From Diplolepis rosae (Eukaryota; Arthropoda; Insecta; Hymenoptera; Diplolepididae): a DNA stretch of 64,000 nt. Below are positions 36,699-49,213 of this stretch, piece after piece. A program made the translations under genes and the position numbers. Under the pieces are notes generated by a model that was not told where the DNA came from, did no database searches, and saw only the letters and a list, made by a program, of their open reading frames with translations. The stretch's first letter is position 1. The number at the start of each line of letters is the position of its first letter. The stretch lies in assembly GCA_030998225.1 (NCBI GenBank), contig JAPYXD010000710.1:33395372-33459371 (forward strand). The letters are read 5' to 3'.

Positions 36699-36882
36699 AA
36701 GGCCATAGATCAACCAGACCCCGTGACTAAATTCCAGTAAAAGTTAATTAACATACGTGCTTTATTGTCTTTTGTTATATTTCCCAAATTTTCAGAAAGA
36801 TGTTTTGTAAAGTATAAAAGTTATCTTACATGAACGAATTTATTTATAATTTAGTCATGTGATCCGATTGATCCATGGCCTT
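36699..36882. repeat. AAGGCCAT...ATGGCCTT MITE
   Basis: The ends are AAGGCCATAGATCAACCAGA and the inverse, GATTGATCCATGGCCTT, with GTGACTAAATT and ATTTAGTCATGTGATCC inside. About 184 bp, imperfect inverted termini of about 35 bp. Relatives lie at 42797, 51418, 24651 and 5113. Confidence 0.75.
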
Positions 36883-37109
36883 GAGAAATATTTTTTTAAC
36901 TGTGAAATAGTATATTGTGTGTGTAAAACAGTCTCATGAGTTATAAAAAAGCTTGACAACTTTTCCAGATATAAAATTAATGAATATGGCGTGTTCATAA
37001 TAATGAGCATCGTTTCTAACTATTAAGGCGGGCTGGACAAATTGGAAAAATATTTATTTTTAAACTTTTCAGATATTTTTATACATTAATAGGAATAACT
37101 AGTTTATCC

Positions 37110-37215
37110 CAGTGGCACGAGGACATTGTATACGTCATTAGGGCATAACATCTTAAGGACGTCCCTGAGACTCCAGTGTCAGACTCTTTGCTATCCTGAG
37201 GACGTCCTATGTCTT
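37110..37215. repeat. GACGTCC-word repeat
   Basis: ACGTCATTAGGG, GGACGTCCCTGAG and GAGGACGTCCTATGTC occur within about 90 bp. The word content matches 2505-2745. It is non-coding. Confidence 0.45.
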
Positions 37216-37634
37216 ATAAAAACGCAATAAAAATATTAAAGATAATTCTTGGTAACGGAAAGAAATAAGAAATAGAAAAGCAGACAATTCTCGAGATTAC
37301 AACAATAAAATCCCCGATCCGTCTTGAAAATTGAAACAATGCCTATTTGGGTCTGAGATAAGTCTGTTATATTTTGAAATCGATTGCTCTCCTACTTTCA
37401 GTACAAATTCTTCAGAATATCTATATACATATTTATTCAATTAAAGATGCATAATGATGATAAATACCCACAATTTTTCAGATTATATATGATACATAAT
37501 TTGCAATCAGGTTGGGACAAACTTGAGGGATATCTAAAGTGTGAACAACTTTGCTTTCCAAACTGGTCTGTAGGATCGACAGATTAAGGATAAATGAGGT
37601 TCCATTTGTTTGCAGTGTGAAGGAAGGATGAAGA

Positions 37635-40600
37635 ATGCCCCGCGTCGGCGAAGACGAAGGTGGAGGAGGCAGCAATGCGGAGAAGACGGGAAGCGGATTT
37701 GGAGGTTGGCTCGGAGGTGCTGCGAGAGCCATGACAGGAGGCACTGGAGCTGGTTACGTTGTTCTCGGTGGCGCTCGTTACGGTTTACGTCTCTCTCAGG
37801 TAAATATTTATCTACAACTGTATGAATACTTTAAAAACACTTTTATCTATATATCATCTTTAAATATACGATCTATATTTGAAAACTAACATGATACCAT
37901 CAAGTACCGAAATTTTTTCCAACTATTCTCATTGTAAACGAAAAAAATATTCAATTTCAGGATACCAATAACACATGTAGGCTAATTACGCAGGTAGCAG
38001 TACCCGTTTCAGCGATTTTTAAATTGTTATAAATGATAGTACTTTTAGTATAATGTTAAGGCTCATCACTGTAGTCTGTACTAAGTATATATACATGGAG
38101 AAACTTTACATAGCAATATATGTTTTATTTTATAATGATAATTCTAATAAATATTAGAAATCTAGGAAAAATCGAGGTGCAATGGTAATTATTCCTAGCG
38201 GACTGCAAATTTTTCGCAGTTAAAATACTAAAAATTCAAGAAATGATATAAAACTTTAGTATATGGGTTATAGTAAAGTTTGATATAATCCATAGCAAAT
38301 TACCATATAGTTTATCTAAAGTTTAATATTTCGCTGCGAAAAATTCTTAATATTACACGTTTTTCCCTAAATTGAAATGTAGTTTAGCAAGAATTGTTAG
38401 CTTGGGTTTCTCCGTGTATAAGTAATTGTATACTAATTATAAACATGGATGTAAAAACCTATTTCAAAGTAAATAAAAAGAATTTGAAAATGATTATAAC
38501 GGGTGCGCTACCTGTGGAATCATCCTATACAATAATATATAGTTTTTATTTGTTACGGAAAAAAGATAAGAAAGAATAAAGAATAAGATGTTTAAAAGTT
38601 TTAATTCTTTTTAGTTTTAAAACGTGGTTAAATTTTATGAATGTATGGTGCACTATGCGCCAGAGATACATTTCAGAGTTTATCTGAAACGAGTTCGTGA
38701 GAAGAGACGGCGTCAACTTACCTTCTCATCTCAAACAGAAGACTGACGAGCATTCGTGTGCATTTCTTGATCCTAATAAACCTACGTGCACACATGCTTC
38801 AGTTATTCTGCAATTCAGAGTCTTATACTCGCTGAAATTCCATAAATTGTATTATATCTTAACTCAATTTTAATTTCATTAAGTTTCTCTTTGATAGATA
38901 AAGATATAAAAGTCATGTATATAGATAGAAAGGTAGATATAAACAGAAACAATACAAATAATCCAGAGAAAATTCAATAAATTGTTCAAGTTATAATGCC
39001 TTTTAGTGAAGACGTTACGTCTGGTGCTATCAAAGCGAATACTATGTTTGCTTAGCTTTAAAGTGCAGGTCATGTATCAGTAGACATGATAAGATTACAT
39101 CTCCTTAATCTGTATTAAGACACTCTTCAGTGATTACCATATGTCATCGGTAATTAGCATCAAGAGACACAACTGCTTGAAAAGTGTACAGTGAATTAAT
39201 TTTAATAAAAACAGTAAAGGTTAAAAAATGAATTTGCTCAAATTTGAAGTACCTTTTTAGTTAAAAAAATCATTAACACTTCTTTTAGGTTAAACATCCG
39301 CCAATAACAAGTCAAATTTAAATAAGAATTCAAAGTATCTTTTGATCGAAACGCGGTAACATTTCTGTTAGCAGATTTTTCATCTTCGGTATTAGTATTA
39401 ATTTTAAAATTCTTTGAATTTAAAAATCTTTCTGTAGAAAAAGAACTAACTAACCAAATGTATTCTATCTATGTCCGTTTTCATCTTCTCTACCATTTCT
39501 CAAATTTTGAAAAAAAAATTTAATGTATTCTGGACACATACATGTAGAAACTGGACCGAATTGTTCACATGAACTTGCTGCTTTTCTCAAGTATCACATG
39601 TCCTTAAAACAAAACTATTGAAAGGTAATAATCTCAATGGGATCTAAAGTTGAACCAATCATCAACAATTCTGAAACTGAAAGATTGTTGGACGTTTGGT
39701 TGTAGGACACTCTGGCGTTGACGAACTCCCGGAAAGAGGGTCAAGATCGGAGAAGAAAGAGGAATTCACGAGATAGCGATTCTCGGGAGCGATTGACAGA
39801 TAAGCCCCCTGGGGACAAGAGTGGGTCCATCGACTTCGTTACTAGTGTGACCGATTGCTGCTGCATCGGTCCACGGTCTCGGTTACCTCTATCCCGGATT
39901 CCATTATCGTCAAACGCGGGGCAAACCTCTCCTACTTTACCTCAACCTCAACCTCCCACCCAAGTGTTAGCTGTGGATCCAGCGACGCAACTGCCGCCAA
40001 ACTCAAACGCTAATAATAACCGCGGATGGCTGCAAACGGGTAGCGGCATCAGTACCAGCTTCTGCGTCGGCCACGGTCCACACTCACAATCATCTGCGCC
40101 GACATCATCCTCTTTCACCTCTCCCCCATCCACTGTCTCATCATCAACGGCAACGGCGACGACGACGGTAACGTCAACGGCAACAACGGCAACTACTTCA
40201 GTAACACACTCCGTCTCTGTGCCGCGACAACTCGCTCAGTGGACCAAACATCAGACTCTTAAGCTCCAGGTATTCAGCTCCTCAAGGTTACTCTTTAAAA
40301 AGAAATTCCTTTTTTCTTTCTCTCTTCATGAAAAATCATCTTATGCTTTTTATTATTTTACACGAGATTTGTATTCTTTGCAATATTTTTTAAGTTCAAA
40401 TATCTATCTATAATATGTGAACTTGTTAAAATCTATGCACATCTATTGTTTCTGTATTATTAAAACTTTATCTAGGATCCAACAGTGACAGCAGTGGATC
40501 GACTTCATAGATTCCGATGGAGCGGGGGCGGAGGAGGAAGCGGCAAGAAATCCTCTTCCGGCCTCCGCAGCGAGAAGGCCGAACGCCTTCGCGAACTGAC

Positions 40601-43600
40601 AGAAAAGCTCAAAGGACCAGCACCCGTGCCACCACCTCGACGACCTTCACGTGTGCAAGCATCATCGCCACCACCGAGTGGATGCCAACAAAATCTCTCA
40701 CCAACTCATCCACAGGTTGGTTCCTTTCTTGTGATTCTGATTCGCGAACTCTCAAACTCTAAACATTCTTTCTCTACCAGCTAACAACACTACCATTCCT
40801 TCATTATTATCTTTAGATCATTATCTAGGATTATTCTTACTCAAAAATAGGGAATTTTCACTATTTTGGTAAGAAAGAATATTTATTTTATAATCAAAGA
40901 GCAGAAATTAAATTTCTTATTTCCTAAAATAACTTTCTAATATAAATTTATAACTTCATTAATGATGCAGAAATATATAAGGTTGTGAATCTTATAACAA
41001 TTTGTCTGTCTGGGTTTTCTGGAATTTTGCTAATAATTAATTCTTCGACTTTTAAAATAGTAAACTAAAAATAAAGAAATAACGATCTCTACACGGAGAA
41101 ACCCAAGTTTATAATTTTTGCTAAACTACGTTTCAATTTAGGGAAAAGGTCTGATCGTGAGATTTTTTCGCAGTGGAATACTGAATTTTAGATGAACTAT
41201 ATTATAATTTACTATAGATTGTATCAAACTTTACTATAACCTATACTAAAGTTTCATATCATTTTTCGAATCTTTAGTATTTTGACTGCGAAAAACTTTC
41301 AGTCCGCTAGGAATAATTACCATTGCACCTCGACTTTCCCTAGATTCCTAATATTTTTTAGAATTATTATAAAAAAAACATATATTGCTATACAAAGTTC
41401 CTCCATGTGATAAACAGCACAATTTTCTAGAATCTATAAGATTTTTTTGTTCAATTGAGGCGCTTAGAGCAAAAGGAAAGTAAATATTGTTTTCATAGAA
41501 AAGTGAAACATAAAAATGGTTGGAGCAAAAGGAAGAAAAATCTTCTTCAGTGGTAAAGCGAAACAAAATAAAGTTGGAGGAAAAGAGAGACAAGTTTTCT
41601 CCATCAGTAAAGCGAAACAAAATGAAGTTAAAGGAAAAGAGGGACTCGGTTGTTTCTCTTTAACGTTGGAGCAAAAGTGAGACAACCGAGTCGCTCTTTT
41701 CCTTTAACTTCATTTTGTTTCGCTTTACTGTTGGAGAAAACTTGTCTCTCTTTTCCTCCAACTTTATTCTGTTTCGCTTTACCACTGAAGAAGATTTTGC
41801 TTTTGCTCCAACCATTTTTATGTTTCAATTTTCTAGGAAAACAATATTTACTTTCCTTTTCCTCTAAGCACCTTATTTGACTCTTTGTGATTTTTAATTC
41901 TAATAAAAATATATTTATATTATGTTTCAGACTTTACATTCAACACCAGTTCAGGGTTGTAATCGTTGTGATGGTCTTTCAGCATGTCGAAGTTACACGT
42001 TCAGTGAAGGGAGCCGTGAATCAGGGAATAATCCAAAGACTTATGCTAGAAGTGAGAGTGTTGGTGAAGAGTGTTACAGTGAGCCGGTGGAAAATAATAG
42101 AAAATCGTCAGCTAGTGTTGATTCGGTGACTTGGACGAAAAATAGTTCCAAGTCGATTAAACCAAAAGAGAGGAATAGTGTTGACGTCAGTGATATTGAT
42201 ATTTTAAGTGAACCAAGCAGTGGTGGCAGGCACTTGAGACAGCACAGTGATTCGATGGTTGATAGTGCAAAAGGTGTTAAAGATTTCCACGAGCCTGTTA
42301 GTAACGAAAGCGAAGCCAGAGATGCGATCACTAGATTAGAACCACGTGGACCCTTCTTCGGTTTCCACAGATCTAGTGCACCTTTTAGAAGTGCTTCTTT
42401 CGGACAAGCGGATTTCAATCAAGGTACAACACTCAAACAATTATTCCTAACTAAATTTAAACTAATACTTTTATTAACGCTGATAAATACAACTACATTT
42501 ACATATGCTTCTCTAAAAGTTTAACTTTGTAAAATTCTTTCGATTGGTACGTATATCACTGAATTTGGAACGTCTTTCAATTTGTTGTTCTTTGATTCTG
42601 TAACAAGCATTAAGCATTCATTTCACTCGACAACCACGTTTGTTTTCTTACCTTACATTGTAAAAGCATCGTGGAGATGAATATCAACAGCGTGGCGTAA
42701 ATTCACTACATACAGTTGAAACCCAGACAGCATGAAGCAAAAAGACGTCCACAAGCCGTCTACAAACGGCCTCGTTTCTCAACTTTAGACGTCCTTAAGG
42801 CTATGGGCCAACCGAACCACGTGACGTCGAAAATTGCAATTATAGTACGTAAGGCTATTCGAAAAATAATAACTTAAATTGATTTTCGATACTAGAGAGA
42901 CGTGAACAAAAGAGCCAAAAAGGTCTGCCTGGTACAAAAAATCTATTTTAGTTATTAATTTTTGAATAACTGTAGATATTCTAATTACAATCACCGACGT
43001 TTTTGTGCTCTGATTAACCCATGGCCTCAATCTCTTTATTGAATATTAACTTTTTTTCTTGTTTTTTTTTGTGTTATTTAAAAGACACATTTGTGTCCTT
43101 ATTTAGTGTTTACGTTATTATCCCATTATAAGGTGGTTTCCGGAATATTAAAATCATTTGTGATACAAACAAAAAGAATTGATAATTGCATAATCGACTC
43201 TCTAAATTTGAATCAGTAAAAATCTACTGATTATCAGTGAAATTTGACTGATTCAAATAGCTAAAAAGAGGTTACTGTAAATCAGTCAAATTTCACTGAT
43301 TATTTCAGTAAAAATTAACTGATTTAACAGTGAAAAATAGTTTTTCACTGATGAATCAGTGAAAAGGCAAATCACTGATTCAATCAGTGAAAATTTGACT
43401 GATTCAGATTTAGAGAGGACCGAGTTATTTCTGATCCAAATGATTTTTTTCTATAATTTAATAGATTGGATCTTTGAAAAAAGGTTTTTTCAATTTGATG
43501 CAGAACATGCAATATCTGCTGTTTTTAATGAATTTATAATAGATTTAACAAAGGAATGTGACGATATAAAAAACTGTATTCAAGATAAAATCAAGAATAT

Positions 43601-46600
43601 TATTGTGTACTGTGATAAGCATCTGTACTCATGACATTGAATCGGGTAAAAATACTTTATCTCACAACTTGGCAATATTTACTACCTTTCTTTTAAAAAT
43701 AACAATTTTTTCAAATAATTTAAATACAGTTTGAAAAACTTTAACCTTGAGAAAATGTTATTTTTGAAACTAAAAATATTTAAGAACTAAAAATAAAATA
43801 TTTAACCGGTACACTATTTTAGTTTGTCGTCTGAGACTTATTACGAACTTTAAGAACTGAAGAATTTATCCCTTTTATTAAGCACCGTTTAGAAGATTTG
43901 GACTTTACTTTACAATTAACCTTTTAAAAATAATTTCAGGAATAAATTCTCTCTGCGAAGTAATACATGCTTCAAAAATAGAATTATTAGATAGCTGTTT
44001 AACCAACGAAAATTCAATCTATTTTTAAGGAGAAACTACACTTACATTGAAACTGGGATATCCTATCTGATATTAAATTGAAAATCTTCTCTATTCTCAT
44101 ATTTCCAATTGAATGTTCAATTTTTTAAAATAAAACTACAATCAAATTCTCTCAAGTTCATCCTGATGAAACTATGTCCTCGACTAAAAGATTATGAAAT
44201 TAAGGTAGATTCAAAAACGAAAAATACTATAAATGAAAACTTATTTATAATCATAATTCTAAATGATTTTCAGTTTCAAGTAGCCGGCAGAAAATCCAGC
44301 CAACAGTTAATTCAAATCGGATTGAAGAGAAAGAAATAAGAGCCAGTACGTTGCCACGACGTCGTGGGGACGTAAGTTCAGATGTGTCAACTCCTAGGAA
44401 CAGCAATAGTTCAAATCATCAGAGCCCAAGAGCTTCAACTCCCAGCCTCGATAGTGCGGTTGGGTCAGCTGAAGGTCTTGGGATTCCACAAATTGGTCTC
44501 GGAGAACTTCGACCTAGAAGTGATGGATCTGACAGTCTTGCCACCTCCAGTGCCCTCACAAGTCCAGAACCTCAGGTTCATGAAATTCATGAACCCAGGC
44601 TCGACCTCGTTCAACCAGATATCACCATTAATTCCACACCAGCTAGTGATCGAGTTTCTGAAATAAGAACTTCGGAGCCTGGTCAAAAAGGTGCTGATTA
44701 TTAAATAACAGAATTCAAATTTCTCAATTTTTTTGTTTTTACTTGAAAATTTTGTCATTAGGGCTCTAGCCAAAGCTGTACCGCACAAAATAACTCAGAA
44801 CTACACCTTTGTACCGATCTTTCTTGATGCACCGAAAATAGTTCCTCCCTCGCCAAGATAGATCACACTTCTGAGATGTGGAATTTCTTAATTCTCTTTT
44901 CTGTGACAGCGATCGATAGCGGAACGCTTGACCGACTCGCTTGCTTCTTTACTAAAAAAAATTGTTTCAAGTTCTAAGAAAAAAATAAGCATATGTAGTG
45001 ACATGTTCATTTAATTTTTTTAAATTAGTACTCTTCACATATTTTAGCAGTCAGATTTAATATAAAATTTTTGACTTCATTTATAGACTTTGGAAAAAAG
45101 ATAGGCTTGCGACATCTGAATGTGCTTTGAAAAGCCCCAAAATGTACTTTAAGGTAGTTGCCATACCAAAAATTAAGTTTCCTGGAAAAAAAATTTTTCT
45201 ATCATTTTAAGACGAAATGATATTATTATTCATGAAAGAAAAAAAATTATATTTTATCAAAAAAATTTGAAGCTTACGAAATATTATATTGTGCAACTAG
45301 GGAAAAAATGAATTTTGTGAGTGCGAAGTTTGATGCCCGAGCAAAGCGAGGGTAACAACCACACGAGTAAAATAAATATTTTTTCTGTGTCGCACACGAT
45401 TTTTTTTTCTATTAGGGGGTTATTATACATTTATTTGTTCATTTTAAAAATTTTAGAAATATAATAAAAGACAATAAAGCACGTCTCTTAACTTCTTTTT
45501 AGTAAAAATTTTGAAAAAAATCCGAAAACTTATCGACAATTTCAACTGTATACATTTTTACAAAATTTTTTAAATAGAATTTTTCCTTACCATTATTTCT
45601 TACCAATTTTTAAAAACTGATTGGTTTTTTGTAAATCACGGCTTACTTTTTCGGAGAAAATATTCTCTACAACTCTACTGTTTCCAATTCAAAAAGTAAA
45701 GTTTTCAGTGGCTGAAATCGTTTAAACAAATTTCAAACAAAAACATTTTTTTTAAATAACTATATTTGAAGATTTCATTCTTTATTCCCAAAATTGGAAA
45801 CAGTAGAGTTGTAGAAAATATTTTCTCGGAAAAATAAGCTGTGATTTGTGAAAAGCCAATACTTTTTAAAAAATTAATAAGAAGCGATAGTAAGAAAAAA
45901 TTCTCAAACAAAAACCATTATTAAAAGTATTATTTTTTGTAATTTTTACATTTTTTACATTAAAAATGATGTGTTTCTTCTATTTTAATTGCCTTTTTGA
46001 AATGACCTAATCAACTGTTTTTTAGAAATAAGAATAGAAGCTCATGAGGTTATAGTGACACCACCTACAGAAGAGCCTAGATTGAGTCAAGCCAGCGAAT
46101 GTAGTGAAGCCCCAAGTGAGGCAACTTCAGAGACTTTCTCACCCTCAGGAAAAGTGAGAAGATATCGAGGTGACACAAGTAAGAGAAGAAAAGGTGTTTA
46201 CATCACACAGTGGCCTGAGCCTTCAGATATCGACCGTAACAAACTGGCAGCTCAAAGTAGTGAGGAAAAAGATGATCCACCTGCTACACCCAGTGATCTC
46301 TCTGATTGCGAGGGTCAAATTCCTAGGAGGTGAGACAAACTAAGTATATATTACGGCAAATTTTTTTTTAGCTCGGATATGTTGAGCCTTGATTATAGAA
46401 TCGAATCATCTCAAAATGCCCACTTGATTAGGAACATTAATATTTTATTCATTTGAAATAGATAGTTTAGTGAAATACTGTAATAGAAATACTGTAAATG
46501 TAATCTTTCGCTTTTCGGCATATGATATGGACATAACTCGAGCTCAAGAACTCAGAATTGATATTTCATAAGAATTGACGTATATATTTATTTTAAAAAT

Positions 46601-47583
46601 ATGCGCGCACGTGTATATATTAAATAAAAAAGATTGTAGTAATAGACATTTTCAAAATTGAATTTTCCATATCTCGGTATGTAACTTGATTCTAAGAAGT
46701 TGAACATAGAATTTTAAAATCATTTTTTTTTTGTATTTGCGATGACTCAAGAAGGCTTGCATATTTTCTTTTCAAGTTTGCTATGATTATTACCTCATAC
46801 AACTTCAAGAAGTCTATTACTTTGGTGACAAATTAGATAACAATGACTATTGTTTCAAGTTTTCAATATTTTTCAATTTACGAAAAGAAAAAATGAATTT
46901 AAGAATATTTGAATAGGACTTTTAAAGTTGGCAAATATATCACTAGTAAAAATAAAAATGTATTTTTTGCATGAAAGCGCATCGATTGATATATTCACAA
47001 TCTTTGTGCGGTTTAATATTGGATGATATGTGGATTTTTTAATTTACGATTATTACTATTGCACTTCCACTACATGTTCTCATAGGATTTTTTAAATGTT
47101 CATAGTATCAATATAAAAAAATCTTCTTCAATCAAGAAATAAGTTTATTCGACTTATTTGTTTTATAATAATAACAAAAAATAATATGATTATTGATAGA
47201 TATACAGTGCTCACCAGAAGTCTTATATGTTTTACTCAAATTAAAAGCAGATACTAAATGGCACATGACGATTTTACAGGTACAGTAAAAGACCTCTTCG
47301 AGGTCCATATGGTCAAATGCTTGAAGCTGAAATGGCAAAGCCTCGATCAACTGATATAGCTCTTGACGATGGACTGACTATTAATCAAAGAAGAAAAGTT
47401 TCAGCAAATCTTTCCTTCAATGCAAGCACCAATAGTAACTCTGAGCCACCAACACCATGTCATCATAGAACAACATCTAGTCCGAGTAAATTAGAGGGCT
47501 TGCCTGGACCTAGTCCGGAATTATTAGCCGAACTATTAAGAGGATCATCGGAGAGAGTTGCTCGAGCTCCAACTCAACGAAAT
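37635..47583 (+). CDS. Long disordered Ser/Pro-rich protein, seven exons, 3' end not found
   Basis: The exons are 37635-37799, 39706-40269, 40476-40715, 41931-42423, 44274-44690, 46026-46329 and 47280-47583. The phases agree at every junction and all introns are GT-AG, giving 829 codons so far with no stop. A pyrimidine-rich acceptor at about 37615 shows that an untranslated exon lies upstream. The N-terminus is MPRVGEDEGG and Gly-rich to residue 50. Residues 70-74 are basic (RRRKR), C106-C108 is a CCC cluster that could be lipidated, and residues about 125-240 are Pro-, Ser- and Thr-rich. Exon 3 has a charged helix-like stretch (RSEKAERLRELTEKL) and a PVPPPRRPSR motif resembling an SH3 ligand. 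Exon 6 carries RRYRGDTSKRRKGVYITQWP and exon 7 RYSKRPLRGPYGQMLEAEM, both likely conserved blocks. The remainder is Ser/Glu-rich. I do not recognise the family. A cytoskeletal or signalling scaffold is a guess from composition only. Two intronic repeat copies in opposite orientation flank exons 2-3. Confidence 0.78.
38094..38416 (+). repeat. CATGGAG/CACGGAG MITE in intron 1, copy A
   Basis: The ends are CATGGAGAAACTTT and the inverse GGGTTTCTCCGTG, with TA at both sides (38092-38093 and 38417-38418). The 323-bp body is shared with copy B at 41092-41407, which lies in the opposite orientation. Confidence 0.85.
41092..41407 (-). repeat. CATGGAG/CACGGAG MITE in intron 3, copy B (inverted)
   Basis: It starts CACGGAGAAACCCAAG and ends TTCCTCCATG. 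It is the reverse complement of copy A with scattered differences. Together the copies bracket exons 2 and 3 of the disordered-protein gene. Confidence 0.85.
41458..41878. repeat. Foldback with about 200-bp arms in intron 3
   Basis: The arms 41458-41655 and 41672-41878 are near-perfect inverted copies. The sequence is composed of imperfect direct repeats around GTAAAGCGAAACAAAAT and GTTGGAGCAAAAG. Several ORFs (for example 41348-41620 and 41650-41880) are readings of this palindrome and are not genes. Confidence 0.85.
42725..43026. repeat. GACGTC words followed by an AAGGCCAT-type MITE in intron 4
   Basis: 42725-42796 has AGACGTCCACAAG, CCGTCTACAAACGG and TTTAGACGTCC. Directly joined, 42797-43026 is the AAGGCTATGGGCCAACCGAA...TTAACCCATGGCCT element, with CACGTGACG inside the left end. 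It is non-coding. Confidence 0.65.
43197..43417. repeat. ATCAGT-word MITE in intron 4
   Basis: The ends are ACTCTCTAAATTTGAATCAG and ATTCAGATTTAGAGAG. It has the same central blocks as the 21362 copy, in the same orientation. The ORF at 43359-43634 starts inside its right end and is not considered real. Confidence 0.85.
45290..45400. repeat. GAGTGCGAAGTTTGATGCCCGAG repeat in intron 5
   Basis: The core GTGCGAAGTTTGATGCCCG and then AGCAAAGCGAGGG and CACACGAG recur in related form at 11260-11330 and, as an inverted pair, at 61849-62230. It is a dispersed repeat of unknown class. Confidence 0.5.
45590..45905. repeat. Inverted repeat in intron 5
   Basis: The arms of about 105 bp at 45590-45696 and 45786-45905 share GTAGAGTTGTAGA and AACAGTAGAG and then AATCACG/CTGTGATT. 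The loop is about 90 bp. It is probably a MITE, without clear termini. Confidence 0.7.
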
Positions 47584-48600
47584 GTAAGTAAAAGTCAAAT
47601 AAAAATGATAAACAAATTCTATCGAGAAAAGAGCATTCGAATCATTTAACTGGATCTCTAACCAGCTTAATTAACCGGGAAAATTGATGTTTCGAGACGT
47701 CAGGCATTTCTATGCGCGACGTATCGTTTTGACTGCAAACATTAACGTTAATACATCAAATGATATGCTACAGTATTTACTTGCTTGGTAAAAATTTTAC
47801 GATCTTTTAAACGAAGCGTATAAATGTACACGTTTTGCTGCTGAGTTAACGTCAAACATAAAAACCTTCTCTCAGGTCGAGAGCCTATTGTTTCTGGTGC
47901 GAGTTTATTATAGATTAAAGGCTGGTAACTCTGGTGACTTGGTGAGAATCGTAAGAGTTTACAATTACTCGAATAAAATGAGTCAGAGGAAATAACTATT
48001 TTTAGGAAGAAGAAAACACTATTCCGTAATTTTAGTACTACCACAGAACATTGTTATATTTTATTTCATTTTTTATTTTTTCACATTTTTAAATTAAAAT
48101 TTCAAACATTTTGAAAGCTACAAGAGATTTAAAAATACATTGAGCTGCGATGTTTTAGCAAAAAATTATAACTTTATTGAAAAAAAAAAAACACATTTAA
48201 CTGACCGTTTTATTCAATTTTTTAACAGCATAGACCTTGAAGATTACATTATAAAATTTCGAAAATTTCCATTGAGTGTAACAATTCTATGTTTTGTTAC
48301 TGAATTTAATACCTCGATCGTCGTTAAGGCATCAATTTACTCTTTCGTGTTGATGGGAACATTTTCTGAAGACACAGTGTAGGAATTAAAATTTACAAGA
48401 TTTTTGTGACTCAAGCCAAATAAAATCGACGAATAACTCTTAAAAATAGCTTTCGGCAATACTTTGAAACGAGCTCAAAGCACAGGGGGAACTGATATAC
48501 CCATCAAGTTCCAAATACTTCAAGCGTACAAATCCCTATAATTAAGTCTACCAGTGATTAAGAATTAAGTAAAAACGATATATATATTTCTCAATCAATT
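47584..48600 (+). other. Probable intron downstream of exon 7
   Basis: GTAAGT follows AAT at 47583, a good donor, so the transcript continues. No matching coding acceptor is recognised before the window end. The short ORFs here (for example 48140-48382) lack family features. Confidence 0.5.
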
Positions 48601-49213
48601 TAAAGGAGCCCGCAACAAATACGTTGAAAAAAGGTCTAGGTGGATTTCACTAGAAATTTGATATTTTGTAGTTCATCAACCCTCGAACAAAAAATCCCAA
48701 TGACATAACCTCAAGAAATGGACAGTTTTTTGTCTGAGGCGTCAACAGGCGTCAAAGGTACTCTTTTTGAAGGTACTCCCAAGTTCCATATCTATCAAAC
48801 ATAAAACATAAGTCATACACGACGTTCGGTGTAAATATACTTAACTCTCTATACAAGTTTGACATTTTATGGATCATGACCCCCCGAACAAAAAATCCTA
48901 ATAACATAATCTCAATAAAGGGATAGATTTTCGTCTGAAACTCGTCAAAGATACTCCTTTGAAAACGCATTCGTGAAAGATGGAGGCTATTGGCGTGACA
49001 CTCATTGAAAATACTTAGCCCTCTACGAGTTTGCCTTTTTGTGGATCCTGACTCCCCGAACAAAAAGTTCTAATGACAGAATGTCAAACTGTCCATTTCT
49101 CGAGGTTATGTCATTGGGATTTTTTGTTCAAGAGTTGATGAACTACAAAATATCAAATTTCCAGCGAAATCCACCGACACCTTTTTTTAATGTAATTGGT
49201 GCGGGCTCCTTTA
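48601..49213. repeat. Inverted-repeat element with internal tandem copies
   Basis: It starts TAAAGGAGCCCGCAACAAAT and ends GGTGCGGGCTCCTTTA. The arms are about 130 bp. Internally the block CGAACAAAAAATCC...GACATAA...CTCA appears three times at intervals of about 170-210 bp (near 48685, 48887 and 49055). The overlapping ORFs at 48752-49063 and 49039-49308 are by-products. Confidence 0.8.

Noticed and set aside
41348..41880. Cluster of Phe/Ser- or Lys-rich ORFs
   Set aside because: They read through the direct and inverted repeats of the intron 3 foldback.
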